A DNA stretch of 64,000 bases from Hymenobacter aquaticus (GCF_004765605.1 NZ_SRLC01000001.1:2728001-2792000); one strand, 5' to 3'; counted from the stretch's first letter, positions 47,999 to 57,249 are shown. Notes: generated by a model not told the origin, from the sequence alone. A program made the numbers and translations.

Positions 47999-49669
47999 AT
48001 GTCCGCCGATTTTAGCCTGCGCGCCAACGTTATCAACCTGTTTTCGAACACTATACTGCCCGGCACTATTCACGTGGCGGCGGGCAAGATCCAGGCCGTG
48101 GCGCTGGAATCGGCCTCGGCACCCGACCCCGCCTTGCCCTACGCCCTGCCCGGCTTCGTGGACGCGCACGTGCACGTGGAAAGCTCCCTGCTGGTACCGG
48201 CCGAGTTTGCCCGCCTGGCCGTGGCGCACGGCACCGTGGCCACCGTCTCCGACCCCCACGAAATCGGCAACGTGCTGGGCGTGGCGGGCGTGGAATACAT
48301 GCTGGAGAGTGGCCGCACGGTGCCGTTCAAGTTCTGCTTCGGGGCCCCGTCGTGCGTGCCGGCCACGCCGTTTGAAACCGCCGGGGCCGAAATAACGGCC
48401 CAGGACATCGAGCAGCTGTTTCAGAACCCGGAAATCGGCTACCTGGCCGAAATGATGAACTGGCCCGGCGTGCTGCACCGCGCCGCCGACGTGATGCAGA
48501 AAATTGAGCTGGCCCAGCGCTACGGCCGCCCCGTGGATGGCCACGCCCCCGGCCTGCGCGGCGACGACGCCCGCCGCTACGCCGAAGCCGGCATCAGCAC
48601 CGACCACGAATGCTTTACCAGTGAGGAAGCCCTCGACAAGCTGGCCGTGGGCATGAGAATCCTGATTCGGGAGGGCTCGGCGGCCCGCAACTTCGAGGCC
48701 CTGATTGACCTGCTGCCGGAACACTACGAGCAGATGATGTTCTGCTCCGACGACAAGCACCCCGATACGCTCGTGCTGGGCCACATCAACCAGCTCGTGC
48801 AGCGGGCCGTGGCCCGGGGCCAGGACGTGCTCAAAGTGCTGCGCGTGGCCTGCCTCAACCCCGTGCTGCACTACAAGCTGCCCGTCGGGCTGCTGCGGGA
48901 AGGCGACCCGGCCGACTTTATCGTGGTGGATAATTTGCGCGACTTCCTGGTGCGCCAGACCTATCTGGATGGCGTGCTGGTGGCCGAAAACGGCGAAACC
49001 CGCCTGGCCTCGGCCCCCGTGCCCGTGGTCAACAACTTCCACGCCCAGCCCGTGCAGGCCCAGGATTTCCAGCTCAAAGCCCCCGAACAACCAACAACGA
49101 ACAACCAACAACCAACAATCCGGGTTATCGAATGCTTCGACGGCCAGCTTATCACGGCCCGCCACGACCTGGCGGCGCGGGTGGAAAACGGCCTGGTGGT
49201 ACCCGATGTCGCGCAGGACGTGCTCAAGCTCACGGTGGTTAACCGCTACCAGCCCGCCGCGCCGGCCGTGTCGTTTATTACCGGCTTCGGCCTGAAACAC
49301 GGCGCCCTGGCTTCCAGCGTCGGCCACGACTCGCACAACATCACCGCCGTTGGCTGCGACGATGAAAGCCTGGCCCGGGCCATCAACCTGGTTATCGAAG
49401 CCAAAGGCGGCCTGGCCGCCGTGGGGCCCAACGGGGAAGAAATGCTGCTGCCCCTGCCCGTGGCCGGCCTGATGTCGGATCAGAATGGTCACCGCGTAGC
49501 CGAAGCCTACGCCGCCGTCGATGCGCTGTCCAAGCGCCTGGGCAGCCCGCTGGGCGCCCCCTTCATGACGCTGTCGTTCATGGCTTTGCTGGTTATTCCC
49601 AGCCTCAAGCTCAGCGACCAAGGCCTGTTCGACGGCGAGGCGTTCCGCTTCGTGGACGCGGTGGTGTAA
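47999..49669 (+). CDS. ade: adenine deaminase
   Basis: The 556-residue protein is an Ade-type adenine deaminase, converting adenine to hypoxanthine and ammonia. Metal-binding HVHVESS lies in PGFVDAHVHVESSLLVP (about 54-70). VATVSDPHEIGNVLGVAGVEYML, LAEMMNWPGVL, GRPVDGHAPGLRGDDARRYAEAGI and STDHECFTSEEAL are hallmarks. The C-terminal domain carries FGLKHGALASSVGHDSHNI. A low-complexity stretch of about 12 residues (EQPTTNNQQPTIR, about 363-375) in the linker between the two domains is encoded by a simple CAACCAACAA repeat and looks like an in-frame insertion. The ATG at 47999 is used; the longer frame crosses the neighbour's promoter. Confidence 0.95.
   Translation: MSADFSLRANVINLFSNTILPGTIHVAAGKIQAVALESASAPDPALPYALPGFVDAHVHVESSLLVPAEFARLAVAHGTVATVSDPHEIGNVLGVAGVEYMLESGRTVPFKFCFGAPSCVPATPFETAGAEITAQDIEQLFQNPEIGYLAEMMNWPGVLHRAADVMQKIELAQRYGRPVDGHAPGLRGDDARRYAEAGISTDHECFTSEEALDKLAVGMRILIREGSAARNFEALIDLLPEHYEQMMFCSDDKHPDTLVLGHINQLVQRAVARGQDVLKVLRVACLNPVLHYKLPVGLLREGDPADFIVVDNLRDFLVRQTYLDGVLVAENGETRLASAPVPVVNNFHAQPVQAQDFQLKAPEQPTTNNQQPTIRVIECFDGQLITARHDLAARVENGLVVPDVAQDVLKLTVVNRYQPAAPAVSFITGFGLKHGALASSVGHDSHNITAVGCDDESLARAINLVIEAKGGLAAVGPNGEEMLLPLPVAGLMSDQNGHRVAEAYAAVDALSKRLGSPLGAPFMTLSFMALLVIPSLKLSDQGLFDGEAFRFVDAVV
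49085..49121 (+). repeat. in-frame CAACCAACAA simple repeat within adenine deaminase
   Basis: About 37 bases of CAAC/CAACAA words (GAACAACCAACAACGAACAA and more) lie in frame in the linker between the metal-dependent hydrolase core and the C-terminal domain of Ade. The composition is unlike the surrounding GC-rich codons. Confidence 0.75.
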
Positions 49670-49697
49670 GCACTGTTTGCCCCGGGTCGTAACAAAT

Positions 49698-49733
49698 AAA
49701 AAGGCCGCTGCAAATGCTTGCAGCGGCCTTTTT
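49698..49733. terminator. bidirectional terminator between ade and response regulator
   Basis: AAAAAGGCCGCTGCAA and its exact 16-base complement flank a 4-base loop, with A-run and T-run ends. It separates two convergent genes. Confidence 0.9.
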
Positions 49734-49752
49734 GTATTGATTTTACGGCTGT

Positions 49753-50178
49753 TTAGACCGTCTCAAAGCGCTTTTCCAGGAGCTTGCGCATTTTTTCTTC
49801 GGTCAGCGGCTTGGCCAGGTATTCCACGCCGGCAAACTTAGCCACCCGGGCCGTGTCGGCTGAGTGCATGGAGGTAGTCAGAACCGCCATAACGGTTTTC
49901 TCCTTCACGTCGGCCGGCAGCTGGCTGTACTGCTCCAGAAACTCGAAGCCGTCCATCCCGGGCATTTTCAGGTCGACAAACACCAGCTGGGGCGCGTCGG
50001 GCTCCATGGAGCTGGCCCGGTCCGCGCCGTTGCCCCAGAGAAAGTCGTACGCTTGTTCGGCCCGCGAAAAGGTGTACACCTTATCGGCCACCTCGAGGCG
50101 GCTCAGCAGACGGTTGTTGAGGAAGCTGGTCGTCTCGTTATCATCGACCAGCACGACGTTGCGCAGTTTCTTAGGCAT
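49753..50178 (-). CDS. single-domain response regulator
   Basis: The 141-residue protein is a receiver domain only. The acidic pair is VVLVDDNETT (Asp12, Asp13), the phospho-acceptor Asp is in LVFVDLKMPGMDGFEFLEQY (about 68), Thr/Ser in VLTTSMHSAD (about 101) and Lys in YLAKPLTEEKM. No output domain follows, so it acts through protein contacts, as CheY-like or Spo0F-like regulators do. No kinase is adjacent, so the partner is unknown. It is probably monocistronic. Confidence 0.93.
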   Translation of the reverse strand: MPKKLRNVVLVDDNETTSFLNNRLLSRLEVADKVYTFSRAEQAYDFLWGNGADRASSMEPDAPQLVFVDLKMPGMDGFEFLEQYSQLPADVKEKTVMAVLTTSMHSADTARVAKFAGVEYLAKPLTEEKMRKLLEKRFETV

Positions 50179-50231
50179 AGCGTAGTCCGTTGAAAGCGTA
50201 AGCCCTGCCTATTGTAAACAGGGGTATTCTA

Positions 50232-51209
50232 TTACAACCAGCCCTGCTCGCGCATCCAGTCGTCGTTGTAGATTTTGCCGAGGTAGCGGGTGCCGTGGTC
50301 CGGAAGAATGATAACCATGACGTCCTCCTCTTTCAAGTGCTCTTTGGCGTACTCCAGGGCGCCATGCACCGCCGAGCCACACGACCAGCCCACGAACAGG
50401 CCTTCTTCCTTGGCCAGCCGCCGCGTCATAACGGCCGCGTCCTGGTCGGTGACTTTGATAAACAGGTCAATCAGATCAAAGTTAACGTTTTTGGGAAGAA
50501 TATCTTCCCCGATGCCTTCGGTCTTGTACGGGTAGATTTCGTTTTCATCGAAAATACCCGTCTCCTTGTACTTCTTGAAGACCGAGCCGTACGTGTCCAG
50601 CCCTACCGTTACCAGCTCGGGCTTTTGCTCCTTAATGTACTGGGCCGTGCCGCAGATGGTACCGCCCGTGCCCACGCCGCAGGCCAGGTGGGTAATGGTA
50701 CCTTCGGTCTGCTTCCAGATTTCGGGGCCGGTGCTTTCGTAGTGCGCCGCCGTGTTCGACATGTTGTCGTACTGGTTGGGGTAGAACGAGTTCGGCGTTT
50801 CCTGGCTCAGGCGCTTGGCTACCGAGTAGTACGAGCGGGGGTCTTCGGGAGCTACGTCGACGGGGCAGACCACCACTTCGGCGCCCACGGCCCGCAGAAT
50901 GTCCTGCTTCTCCTTGCTTTGCTTGTCGCTCATCACGAAGATGCACTTGTAGCCTTTGGCAATGGCGCCCAGGGCCAGGCCCATGCCGGTGTTGCCGCTG
51001 GTGCCCTCGATGATGGTGCCGCCGGGCTTCAGGATGCCGGCCTTTTCGGCGTCCTCAATCATCTTCAGGGCCATCCGGTCTTTCACCGAGTTGCCGGGAT
51101 TGAAGTACTCCACCTTCGCCAGGATCGTGCCTTTGATGCCGTCGGTGACTTTGTTGAGCTTCACCAGCGGCGTGTTGCCGATGGCCTCAACGATATGATT
51201 CAAATACAT
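50232..51209 (-). CDS. PLP-dependent cysteine synthase/cystathionine beta-synthase family enzyme
   Basis: The 325-residue protein is a fold-type II PLP enzyme. The PLP Lys is in EYFNPGNSVKDRMALKMIEDAE (Lys43), the substrate loop is GTSGNTGMGLAL and the phosphate loop GVGTGGTICGTA. The middle (NQYDNMSNTAAHYESTGPEIWKQTEGTITHL) is closer to the catalytic core of cystathionine beta-synthase than to CysK, but the C-terminal CBS domains are absent. It should condense serine or O-acetylserine with sulfide or homocysteine. The ATG at 51209 precedes the fold directly. A TACCTTTG -7 box lies 35 bases upstream. Confidence 0.92.
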   Translation of the reverse strand: MYLNHIVEAIGNTPLVKLNKVTDGIKGTILAKVEYFNPGNSVKDRMALKMIEDAEKAGILKPGGTIIEGTSGNTGMGLALGAIAKGYKCIFVMSDKQSKEKQDILRAVGAEVVVCPVDVAPEDPRSYYSVAKRLSQETPNSFYPNQYDNMSNTAAHYESTGPEIWKQTEGTITHLACGVGTGGTICGTAQYIKEQKPELVTVGLDTYGSVFKKYKETGIFDENEIYPYKTEGIGEDILPKNVNFDLIDLFIKVTDQDAAVMTRRLAKEEGLFVGWSCGSAVHGALEYAKEHLKEEDVMVIILPDHGTRYLGKIYNDDWMREQGWL

Positions 51210-51243
51210 TGCGAGAGGAATGCGGTTTTGAGTGAGAGGACCG

Positions 51244-51251
51244 CAAAGGTA
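51244..51251 (-). promoter_or_regulatory. -7 box of the cysteine synthase-like gene
   Basis: On the minus strand TACCTTTG (51251-51244) is an exact TAnnTTTG box 35 bases before the ATG. The -33 element is not clear. Confidence 0.45.
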
Positions 51252-51419
51252 CGAATTTCGGGTGGGAGCCCCTCGCTGCCGCCCATCATTCCCTTGTCCG
51301 ACTCTAAACCCAGGGCAAGCCGGCGGCCGGCTCCGGGGCGCAAACAAAGCCGGACCCAAATTGTCATTATGCCTGCCTGGTGGCACTTAGCGGGGCCAAG
51401 CACGACCGTGGATTATACC

Positions 51420-51450
51420 TTGCCCGCGCTGCAAATAAAGGCTACTTTTG
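51420..51450 (+). promoter_or_regulatory. sucD promoter
   Basis: TTG at 51420-51422 is followed after 20 bases by TACTTTTG at 51443-51450, an exact match to the Bacteroidota -33/-7 pattern. The distance to the sucD ATG is 68 bases. Confidence 0.6.
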
Positions 51451-51518
51451 CACACCGGTAGCCGAGCAGGCCGCTGGTTCCCACCCCAAATTGATAGTAT
51501 CCTTTAACACTTCTCCGA

Positions 51519-52400
51519 ATGAGCGTTCTGGTCAACAAGGATTCCAAAGTGATTGTGCAGGGTTTTACGGGCTCCGAAGGCTCGTTTCACGCCCAGCAGA
51601 TGATTGAGTACGGCACCAACGTGGTTGGCGGCGTGACGCCCGGCAAAGGCGGCAGCACCCACCTCGACCGGCCCGTGTTCAACACCGTGGCTGAGGCCGT
51701 TGAAAAAGCCGGTGCCGACACCAGCATCATCTTTGTGCCCCCGGCTTTCGCCGCCGACGCCATTATGGAAGCCGCCGACGCCGGCATCAAGGTTATCGTA
51801 ACCATCACCGAAGGCATTCCGACCAAGGACATGATTGCGGTGAAGGAATACCTCAAAGGCCGCGACGGTCTGCGCATGATCGGGCCCAACTGCCCCGGCG
51901 TAATGACCGCCGGCGAGTGCAAAGTGGGCATCATGCCCGGCTTCATCTTCCAGAAAGGCCGCGTGGGCATCGTGTCGAAATCGGGCACGCTGACCTACGA
52001 AGCCGTGGACCAGCTGACCAAAGCCGGCCTGGGCCAGACCACGGCCATCGGCATCGGCGGTGACCCCATCATCGGCACCACGACCAAAGAAGCCGTGGAG
52101 CTGCTCATGAACGACCCCGAAACCGAAGGCATCGTGATGATCGGTGAAATCGGGGGCGGTATGGAAGCCGAAGCCGCCCGCTGGATCAAGGCAACCGGCA
52201 ACAAGAAACCCGTGGTAGGCTTCATTGCTGGCCAGACGGCCCCTCCCGGCCGCCGCATGGGCCACGCCGGCGCCATCGTCGGTGGTGCCGACGACACGGC
52301 CGCGGCCAAAATGGCCATCATGCGCGAGTGCGGCATCCACGTCGTGGATTCGCCCGCCGAGATTGGCGAAACGATGCTGCGCGTACTGGGCAGCAAGTAA
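51519..52400 (+). CDS. sucD: succinate-CoA ligase subunit alpha
   Basis: The 293-residue protein is SucD, the CoA-binding and phospho-histidine subunit of the TCA-cycle enzyme that makes ATP or GTP from succinyl-CoA. Visible motifs are [53 protein letters not shown] and the active-site His in [15 protein letters not shown] (about 244). sucC is not adjacent. It has a clear own promoter and a strong terminator, so it is monocistronic. Confidence 0.97.
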   Translation: MSVLVNKDSKVIVQGFTGSEGSFHAQQMIEYGTNVVGGVTPGKGGSTHLDRPVFNTVAEAVEKAGADTSIIFVPPAFAADAIMEAADAGIKVIVTITEGIPTKDMIAVKEYLKGRDGLRMIGPNCPGVMTAGECKVGIMPGFIFQKGRVGIVSKSGTLTYEAVDQLTKAGLGQTTAIGIGGDPIIGTTTKEAVELLMNDPETEGIVMIGEIGGGMEAEAARWIKATGNKKPVVGFIAGQTAPPGRRMGHAGAIVGGADDTAAAKMAIMRECGIHVVDSPAEIGETMLRVLGSK

Positions 52401-52423
52401 TTTCTCTTGCTTCTGCACTGACC

Positions 52424-52470
52424 AAGGCCGAAGCAGTTGGTGAACACACGCCAACTGTTTCGGCCTTTTT
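52424..52470 (+). terminator. terminator after sucD
   Basis: AAGGCCGAAGCAGTTGG and CCAACTGTTTCGGCCTT form a long stem with one bulge and a T-run, 24 bases after the stop. Confidence 0.87.
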
Positions 52471-52494
52471 GCACTATTTCCACACCATTGCTTT

Positions 52495-54060
52495 ATGACA
52501 AAAACCTCTACTCTTACTGTTTGCGTCCTGTTCATCGGCAGCATCCTGCTGCAAAGCTGCGCCACTATTATCTCCGGCTCCCGGCAGGCCATGTTCGTAT
52601 CGGGGCAGCCCGAGGGCAGCACGTACTACGTCGGCACCAAGCCACTGAAGGCTAGTCCCGTAGCTGACAAGCCCGGCACCGTGAAGGTGCTGATCAAGCG
52701 CAAAGGCACGTCGGAGTTTAAAATCAAGCACGAAGGCTACAAGGACTACAACGAAGCCCTGAATGCCGACCGCCCCAACGCAGTCACCTACCTCAACTAT
52801 CTGGGCTTGCCGCTGATACTGCCCTACCTGGTAGGCATGATGACGGATGCGGGTACCGGAGCCGTGTATAAGTTCAGCCAGACGGACATCCATGCCGAAA
52901 TGCCCCACCTCACCCAGGCCGTGGCCGGGGCGCCCAGCATTCAGGCCGGCGCCATGAACGTGCGCATCAAGGGCGGCGACAAGATGGGCAACTTCTACAT
53001 CGTGAAGGAGGCGACGGATGTGCTGTATTTTGGTAAGTCGCTCGACGTGGACGCTGAGCACCTGCGCAGCAACGTGAACAACACCCTCAAAGACCTGGGG
53101 TATTCCGTGCCCGGCAGCGAGGGGCGGAGCATGTTCTCAAACGGGGCCAACTCGCGCTACACTATTCAAGGGGAGATGCGCGACATCAAGTACGACGTCA
53201 AGGCCTCCAACAAGTACGAGTCCTTTGCCCACTACTCGACGCACTGCCGCGTGGAGGTAACCTGGAAGCTAGTCAACCAAGCCCGGCAGACGGTGGTTGA
53301 GCAAAAGACTTCGGGCATGAGCATCAAAGGCGAAAAGGGCGGCAGCGCAGCCTTCGAGGATGCCTTCGACAATGCCTTTCTGACGTTCCTGGAAAACAAA
53401 GATGTGGTAGCGGCCCTGTCGAAGCCAGCCGCCAAGGCGGGGGCTGCAACGGAGCAACTGGCCGCCGTGATGCTGCGCCGCGCCGCGCCGCCCAAGCTTA
53501 CCGCCGACAACGGCGTCAGCCTGGCCGCTCGCAACGTGGTGGTTATCGAAACAGGCGACGGGCACGGCAGCGGCTGCATTGTCTCGACCGACGGCTACAT
53601 CATCACGAATGCCCACGTCGTGAGCGACGAACAGGAGGTGAAGGTACTGCTGCCCGACGGGCTGGCGGCCAAAGGGCAGGTAGTGCGCGTTAATGCCGAC
53701 CTGGACCTGGCCCTGGTGAAAATCGACGCCGAAGGGCTCAGCGCTTTCCAGCTCCCTACGGCCAATCAGGCCGAGGTTGGCACCGACGTATTTGCCATCG
53801 GCACGCCTGCTGACAAGGAGTTGAGCCAGACCGTAACGAAAGGCATCATCAGCGCCCGGCGCAAGATAGAAGGCCGCGCCCTGATACAAACCGACGTGAG
53901 CATCAACGGCGGCAACAGCGGCGGGGCACTGGTAACCCGCTCAGGACAGCTGCTGGGCATTGTGAATGCCAAAATTGTGGGCAAAGGCATTGAAGGAATT
54001 GGCTTTGCCATTCCCGCCGAGCAAATAGCGGATATTCTGCAGCTTAAATACATCGACTAA
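52495..54060 (+). CDS. lipoprotein with C-terminal trypsin-like serine protease domain
   Basis: The 521-residue protein joins two parts. The N-terminal part has a lipoprotein signal (VCVLFIGSILLQSC, Cys about 22), then CATIISGSRQ, PEGA-like strands (GSTYYVGTKPLKASPV, KGTSEFKIKHEGYKDY) and a central domain (about 150-290). The C-terminal part (about 335-521) is a DegP-like chymotrypsin fold without PDZ: GHGSGCIVSTDGYIITNAHVVS (His about 372), DLDLALVKID (Asp about 403) and SINGGNSGGALV (Ser about 475). All three catalytic residues are present. It should be a surface or periplasmic protease held by lipid. GC content is lower than that of sucD. It is monocistronic, flanked by terminators. Confidence 0.85.
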   Translation: MTKTSTLTVCVLFIGSILLQSCATIISGSRQAMFVSGQPEGSTYYVGTKPLKASPVADKPGTVKVLIKRKGTSEFKIKHEGYKDYNEALNADRPNAVTYLNYLGLPLILPYLVGMMTDAGTGAVYKFSQTDIHAEMPHLTQAVAGAPSIQAGAMNVRIKGGDKMGNFYIVKEATDVLYFGKSLDVDAEHLRSNVNNTLKDLGYSVPGSEGRSMFSNGANSRYTIQGEMRDIKYDVKASNKYESFAHYSTHCRVEVTWKLVNQARQTVVEQKTSGMSIKGEKGGSAAFEDAFDNAFLTFLENKDVVAALSKPAAKAGAATEQLAAVMLRRAAPPKLTADNGVSLAARNVVVIETGDGHGSGCIVSTDGYIITNAHVVSDEQEVKVLLPDGLAAKGQVVRVNADLDLALVKIDAEGLSAFQLPTANQAEVGTDVFAIGTPADKELSQTVTKGIISARRKIEGRALIQTDVSINGGNSGGALVTRSGQLLGIVNAKIVGKGIEGIGFAIPAEQIADILQLKYID

Positions 54061-54100
54061 GCTGCCTGCGAGCCAAGCCTTACCGTCTCTTGCCTGAAAT

Positions 54101-54133
54101 AAAAAAGCCCCGGCGCAAGTCGGGGCTTTTTTT
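54101..54133. terminator. bidirectional terminator between protease and barrel-lipoprotein genes
   Basis: AAAAAGCCCCG and CGGGGCTTTTT flank an 8-base loop, with T-runs on both strands. It separates convergent genes. Confidence 0.87.
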
Positions 54134-54168
54134 GTGGCTGAAATTATGGGCCGGGGTAAGCAGCACCG

Positions 54169-54915
54169 CTACCGCCTTCCCTCCTGCCCGCCCAGGTTCA
54201 CGACGATGCCGAGCTGAAACACCGAGTTGGCCGCCTTCAGGTACTTGCGGTGGCGCAGGCCGAAGTTGCTGCCGCTGATCATCTGGAACTGGATGGGGCC
54301 CAGCACGCTGATGCGGGTGAAGCTAATGGGCTCCAGAAAGATGTTGTCTTCCGCCTCCTGGGGCTTGCCGTCGATGGTGAAGTCGTGGAGCTGCACGTAG
54401 CTGGCGCGCAGGGCCATGCCGTAGGAGACGGGCCAGTCGCGGTTGAAGAAGTGCCAGGTCTTGCTTTCCTTCTTGCTGAAGTTGGCTTGCAGGTAAACCT
54501 TTTCCAGGTTGCCTGCCAGGGTTTTGCTCACCCCTTCGCTCCGCTCGGTGCGCTTGCCGCTGCCCAGGCCGTAGCCGCCGTAAAATTCCAGCACCCGCTG
54601 GTCGCGCATGCGGGTGAAGTAGCCCAGGCCGACTTCGCCGAAGTTGTGCTCTTCGTACTTGCGGTTGTTTTTGCTGCCGAAAAAGGACTGCTTTTTATCG
54701 GAGCGCAGAAAGGAGGCGCTGCCCTGCACCCCGATATGGTCGCCGAGGGCGTAGGCGCCCTGCAAGGCCGTGTTCTGGCTGAAATTGGTGTGAATACCGC
54801 CACTGAACTCGCCCTTCTGGGTAAGCAGCGGCGCCTGGGGCGGGGGCGGGAAATACAGGGACGAGCAGCTGCTGACAACCCCCAGAACACTCAGCAGCAC
54901 AAGCCGCGGCAACAT
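54169..54915 (-). CDS. paralogous barrel-lipoprotein 1
   Basis: The 248-residue protein is the most diverged of four related proteins in this cluster. Signal peptide and lipobox read LVLLSVLGVVSSC (Cys about 17), followed by SLYFPPPPQAPLLTQKGEF, the shared Tyr-x-Pro/Pro-rich anchor region. Next come alternating strands (GGIHTNFSQNTALQGAYALGDHIGVQGSASF, EVGLGYFTRM, EFYGGYGLGSGK) that suggest an outer-membrane barrel. A barrel behind a lipid anchor is unusual, so it may be an anchored beta-domain. The start is the ATG at 54915; a GTG lies four codons upstream. It ends the reverse-strand run interrupted by the plus-strand flavoenzyme gene. Confidence 0.8.
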   Translation of the reverse strand: MLPRLVLLSVLGVVSSCSSLYFPPPPQAPLLTQKGEFSGGIHTNFSQNTALQGAYALGDHIGVQGSASFLRSDKKQSFFGSKNNRKYEEHNFGEVGLGYFTRMRDQRVLEFYGGYGLGSGKRTERSEGVSKTLAGNLEKVYLQANFSKKESKTWHFFNRDWPVSYGMALRASYVQLHDFTIDGKPQEAEDNIFLEPISFTRISVLGPIQFQMISGSNFGLRHRKYLKAANSVFQLGIVVNLGGQEGRR

Positions 54916-55079
54916 CTTTACAGCCACAGGAACGGCAGAATAAGGCCAGAAATATGAAAAACGCCTGGCGGCGGGCAGCTACTCCGGTAGCCACCCCGTA
55001 TAGCCTTCAGCCGTAAGCTCGACAGGGTTATGCCGTTTGGAAAGCACCCGGTCCTATTTCCCGCCAATTTCTGCTTTTT

Positions 55080-56477
55080 ATGCCTACTTCGTACGATGTT
55101 TTGATTATTGGCTCCGGTCAGGCCGGCAACCCGCTGGCCGTGGCCCTGGCCGAAGCCGGCCGGAAAGTGGTGCTGGTGGAGGAAAACCACCTGGGCGGCT
55201 CCTGCATCAATTACGGCTGCTCGCCCACCAAGGCCCTGCTGGCCTCGGCCGAACGGGCCCACCAGCTGCGCACGGCCGCCGACTACGGCATTGCCGCCAC
55301 CGAGCCGCAGGTTGACTTCCGGGCGGTAATTGCCCGCAAGGATGCCATTATCAAAAAGTCGCGGGCGGGCGTGCGCAGCAACCTAACCCAGGAACACGAG
55401 GGCATTACGGTGCTGCACGGCCACGCGGCCTTTACCGGTCCCCGCGCGGTGCGGGTAGCGCTGGCGGGCGGCGAAACCGAGGAGCTGCGGGTACCGCTGG
55501 TTTTCATCAATACCGGTACGCGGGCGGCGGTGCCCGAGCTGGCGGGCCTCCAGGACGTGCCCTACCTGACCACCACCGAGCTGCTCGACCTGCAGGAGCT
55601 ACCCGAGCACCTGCTGATTCTGGGCGGGGGCTACATCGGGCTGGAGTTTGGGCAGATGTTTCGCCGCTTCGGCAGCCGGGTTACGATTATCGAATCGAAT
55701 AAGAACTTGCTGGAGCACGAGGATGCCGACGTGTGCCAGGCCATGCAGGAGCTGCTGGAAGCCGAGGGCATCGAGTTTGTGCTGGGTGCCGAGGCCCACC
55801 ACGTGTCGCGCAACGCGGAGGGCGTACTTACGCTGTCGGCCCGCACCAAGGCCGGGGAGCGGCGCCTGCGCGGCACCCACCTGCTGGTAGCTACCGGGCG
55901 CGTACCCAACTCCGACAAGCTGGGCCTGGACACCATCGGGGTGAAAACCGACGAGAAAGGCTACATCCAGGTGAATAGCCGCCTCGAAACCGCTGCTAAG
56001 GGCGTGTACGCCCTGGGCGACGTGCACGGCGGGCCGCAGTTCACCCACATCAGCTACGACGACTACCGCGTGGTGCGCGACGGAATCGTGCACCGCAAGT
56101 GGCGCTCGGCCAAGCAGCGGCCCCTACCCTACACCGTGTTTACCGACCCGCAGCTGGGCCGCATCGGCCTTTCCGAAGACCAGGCCCGGGAGCAGGGCAT
56201 CGACTACCGGGTGGCGACGATGCCGGTGCGCACCATTGGTCGGGCCCGGGAAACGGGCCGCACCCTGGGCTTCTGGAAGGTGCTCGTCGACGGGCAGGAC
56301 CGGGTGCTCGGGGCGGCTATCCTGGGGCCGGAGGGCGGCGAAATCATGATGATGTTTCAGCTGGTAATGATGGGCAAGCTAAAATATCCGCAGCTGCGAA
56401 ACATGGTTATTGCCCACCCGACCTGGGCTGAGGGACTTAATAACGTGTTTACGAAGTTGCAGAAGCCTAACGGGTAG
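55080..56477 (+). CDS. FAD-dependent pyridine nucleotide-disulfide oxidoreductase (mercuric reductase/Lpd-like)
   Basis: The 465-residue protein has the FAD motif DVLIIGSGQAGNPLAVALAEAG, the redox disulfide GGSCINYGCSPTKALLAS (Cys about 41 and 46), the NAD(P) motif LLILGGGYIGLEFGQMF and the C-terminal dimer domain ending VIAHPTWAEGLNNVF, where the catalytic His and Glu (HPT..E) are kept. It belongs to the mercuric-reductase/lipoamide-dehydrogenase superfamily but no merP-like domain or lipoyl system is next to it, so its electron acceptor is unknown. It is the only plus-strand gene within the barrel-lipoprotein cluster and its stop overlaps the stop of the facing gene by 11 bases. Confidence 0.92.
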   Translation: MPTSYDVLIIGSGQAGNPLAVALAEAGRKVVLVEENHLGGSCINYGCSPTKALLASAERAHQLRTAADYGIAATEPQVDFRAVIARKDAIIKKSRAGVRSNLTQEHEGITVLHGHAAFTGPRAVRVALAGGETEELRVPLVFINTGTRAAVPELAGLQDVPYLTTTELLDLQELPEHLLILGGGYIGLEFGQMFRRFGSRVTIIESNKNLLEHEDADVCQAMQELLEAEGIEFVLGAEAHHVSRNAEGVLTLSARTKAGERRLRGTHLLVATGRVPNSDKLGLDTIGVKTDEKGYIQVNSRLETAAKGVYALGDVHGGPQFTHISYDDYRVVRDGIVHRKWRSAKQRPLPYTVFTDPQLGRIGLSEDQAREQGIDYRVATMPVRTIGRARETGRTLGFWKVLVDGQDRVLGAAILGPEGGEIMMMFQLVMMGKLKYPQLRNMVIAHPTWAEGLNNVFTKLQKPNG

Positions 56478-57249
56478 GCCGGGCCAGTAAGCGGTGCGGA
56501 TACAAAACTACGCTGAGGGCCATAAACAGTTGGCCTTCCCGCAGCCGCCGGTATTCAAACTGGTGAGGGTCATCGGCATCAGCCGTATAAGTGCTGCTCG
56601 GTACTCCGGTCAGGCCGCCCGACAGCTGCACGCTGAGCCAATGCAGACTGCCTTCGTCGGGCCCAACGCGCATGAATAACATTGGGTCGAGACGGGTCAT
56701 GCGCAGCTTTGCCAACGGCTCGTCATTATAGAGCAAAGAAGTGAAGCGGACCTGGGAAAAGCGCCAGGCCGTCCCAACCGTAAGCCAAGAATACTGGTAG
56801 GAAAGAGCCAGTTCACCGAAGTACTTATTGTAGCGCGCATTAAAATCAACGTTGTAGGGCTGCCCGAGGAACAACGAGGGCTGCACGTAGCCCCGACGGC
56901 TCACGGCCTGGCCAAAGCCACCCAGCCCGCTCACGAGCCAGCGCTGGCCCAGCGGGTAGTAGCCGCCCAGACCCACTTCGTACTGTCGGCCCCGGAAATA
57001 GCTGGTGTCGCGGGAATCTTCTTTGAAACCGCCGGCCGCCCGCACCAGCAGGTGCTTTACGGGTGAATACGTCACGGCACCTTCCCAGCGGCCGTTCAGA
57101 AAGGTGGTTCCCTGCACTTCCGCCTGCCCTTTGTCGCGCAATTGCGGGGCGCCCGGCAGCATAGGGGCGTATACCGAGCAGCTGCCCAGACCCATCAGGC
57201 CCATAGCTAATAACAGGCCTGATGGCCCTACTGGTAGTCGTAAAATCAT
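56467..57249 (-). CDS. paralogous barrel-lipoprotein 2
   Basis: The 260-residue protein has a lipobox (LMGLGSC, Cys about 24) followed by SVYAPMLPGAPQLRDKGQAEVQGT. It shares with its paralogues the pattern AVTYSPVKHLLVRAAGGF, RQYEVGLGGYYPLGQRWLVSGLGGFG, a tyrosine-rich middle (FNARYNKYFGELALSYQ) and C-terminal LFMALSVVLYP. The predicted fold is a barrel of about ten to twelve strands. Function unknown; outer-membrane location inferred from lipid anchor and strands. Its stop overlaps the end of the facing flavoenzyme gene by 11 bases, so no terminator separates them. Confidence 0.8.
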   Translation of the reverse strand: MILRLPVGPSGLLLAMGLMGLGSCSVYAPMLPGAPQLRDKGQAEVQGTTFLNGRWEGAVTYSPVKHLLVRAAGGFKEDSRDTSYFRGRQYEVGLGGYYPLGQRWLVSGLGGFGQAVSRRGYVQPSLFLGQPYNVDFNARYNKYFGELALSYQYSWLTVGTAWRFSQVRFTSLLYNDEPLAKLRMTRLDPMLFMRVGPDEGSLHWLSVQLSGGLTGVPSSTYTADADDPHQFEYRRLREGQLFMALSVVLYPHRLLARPTR

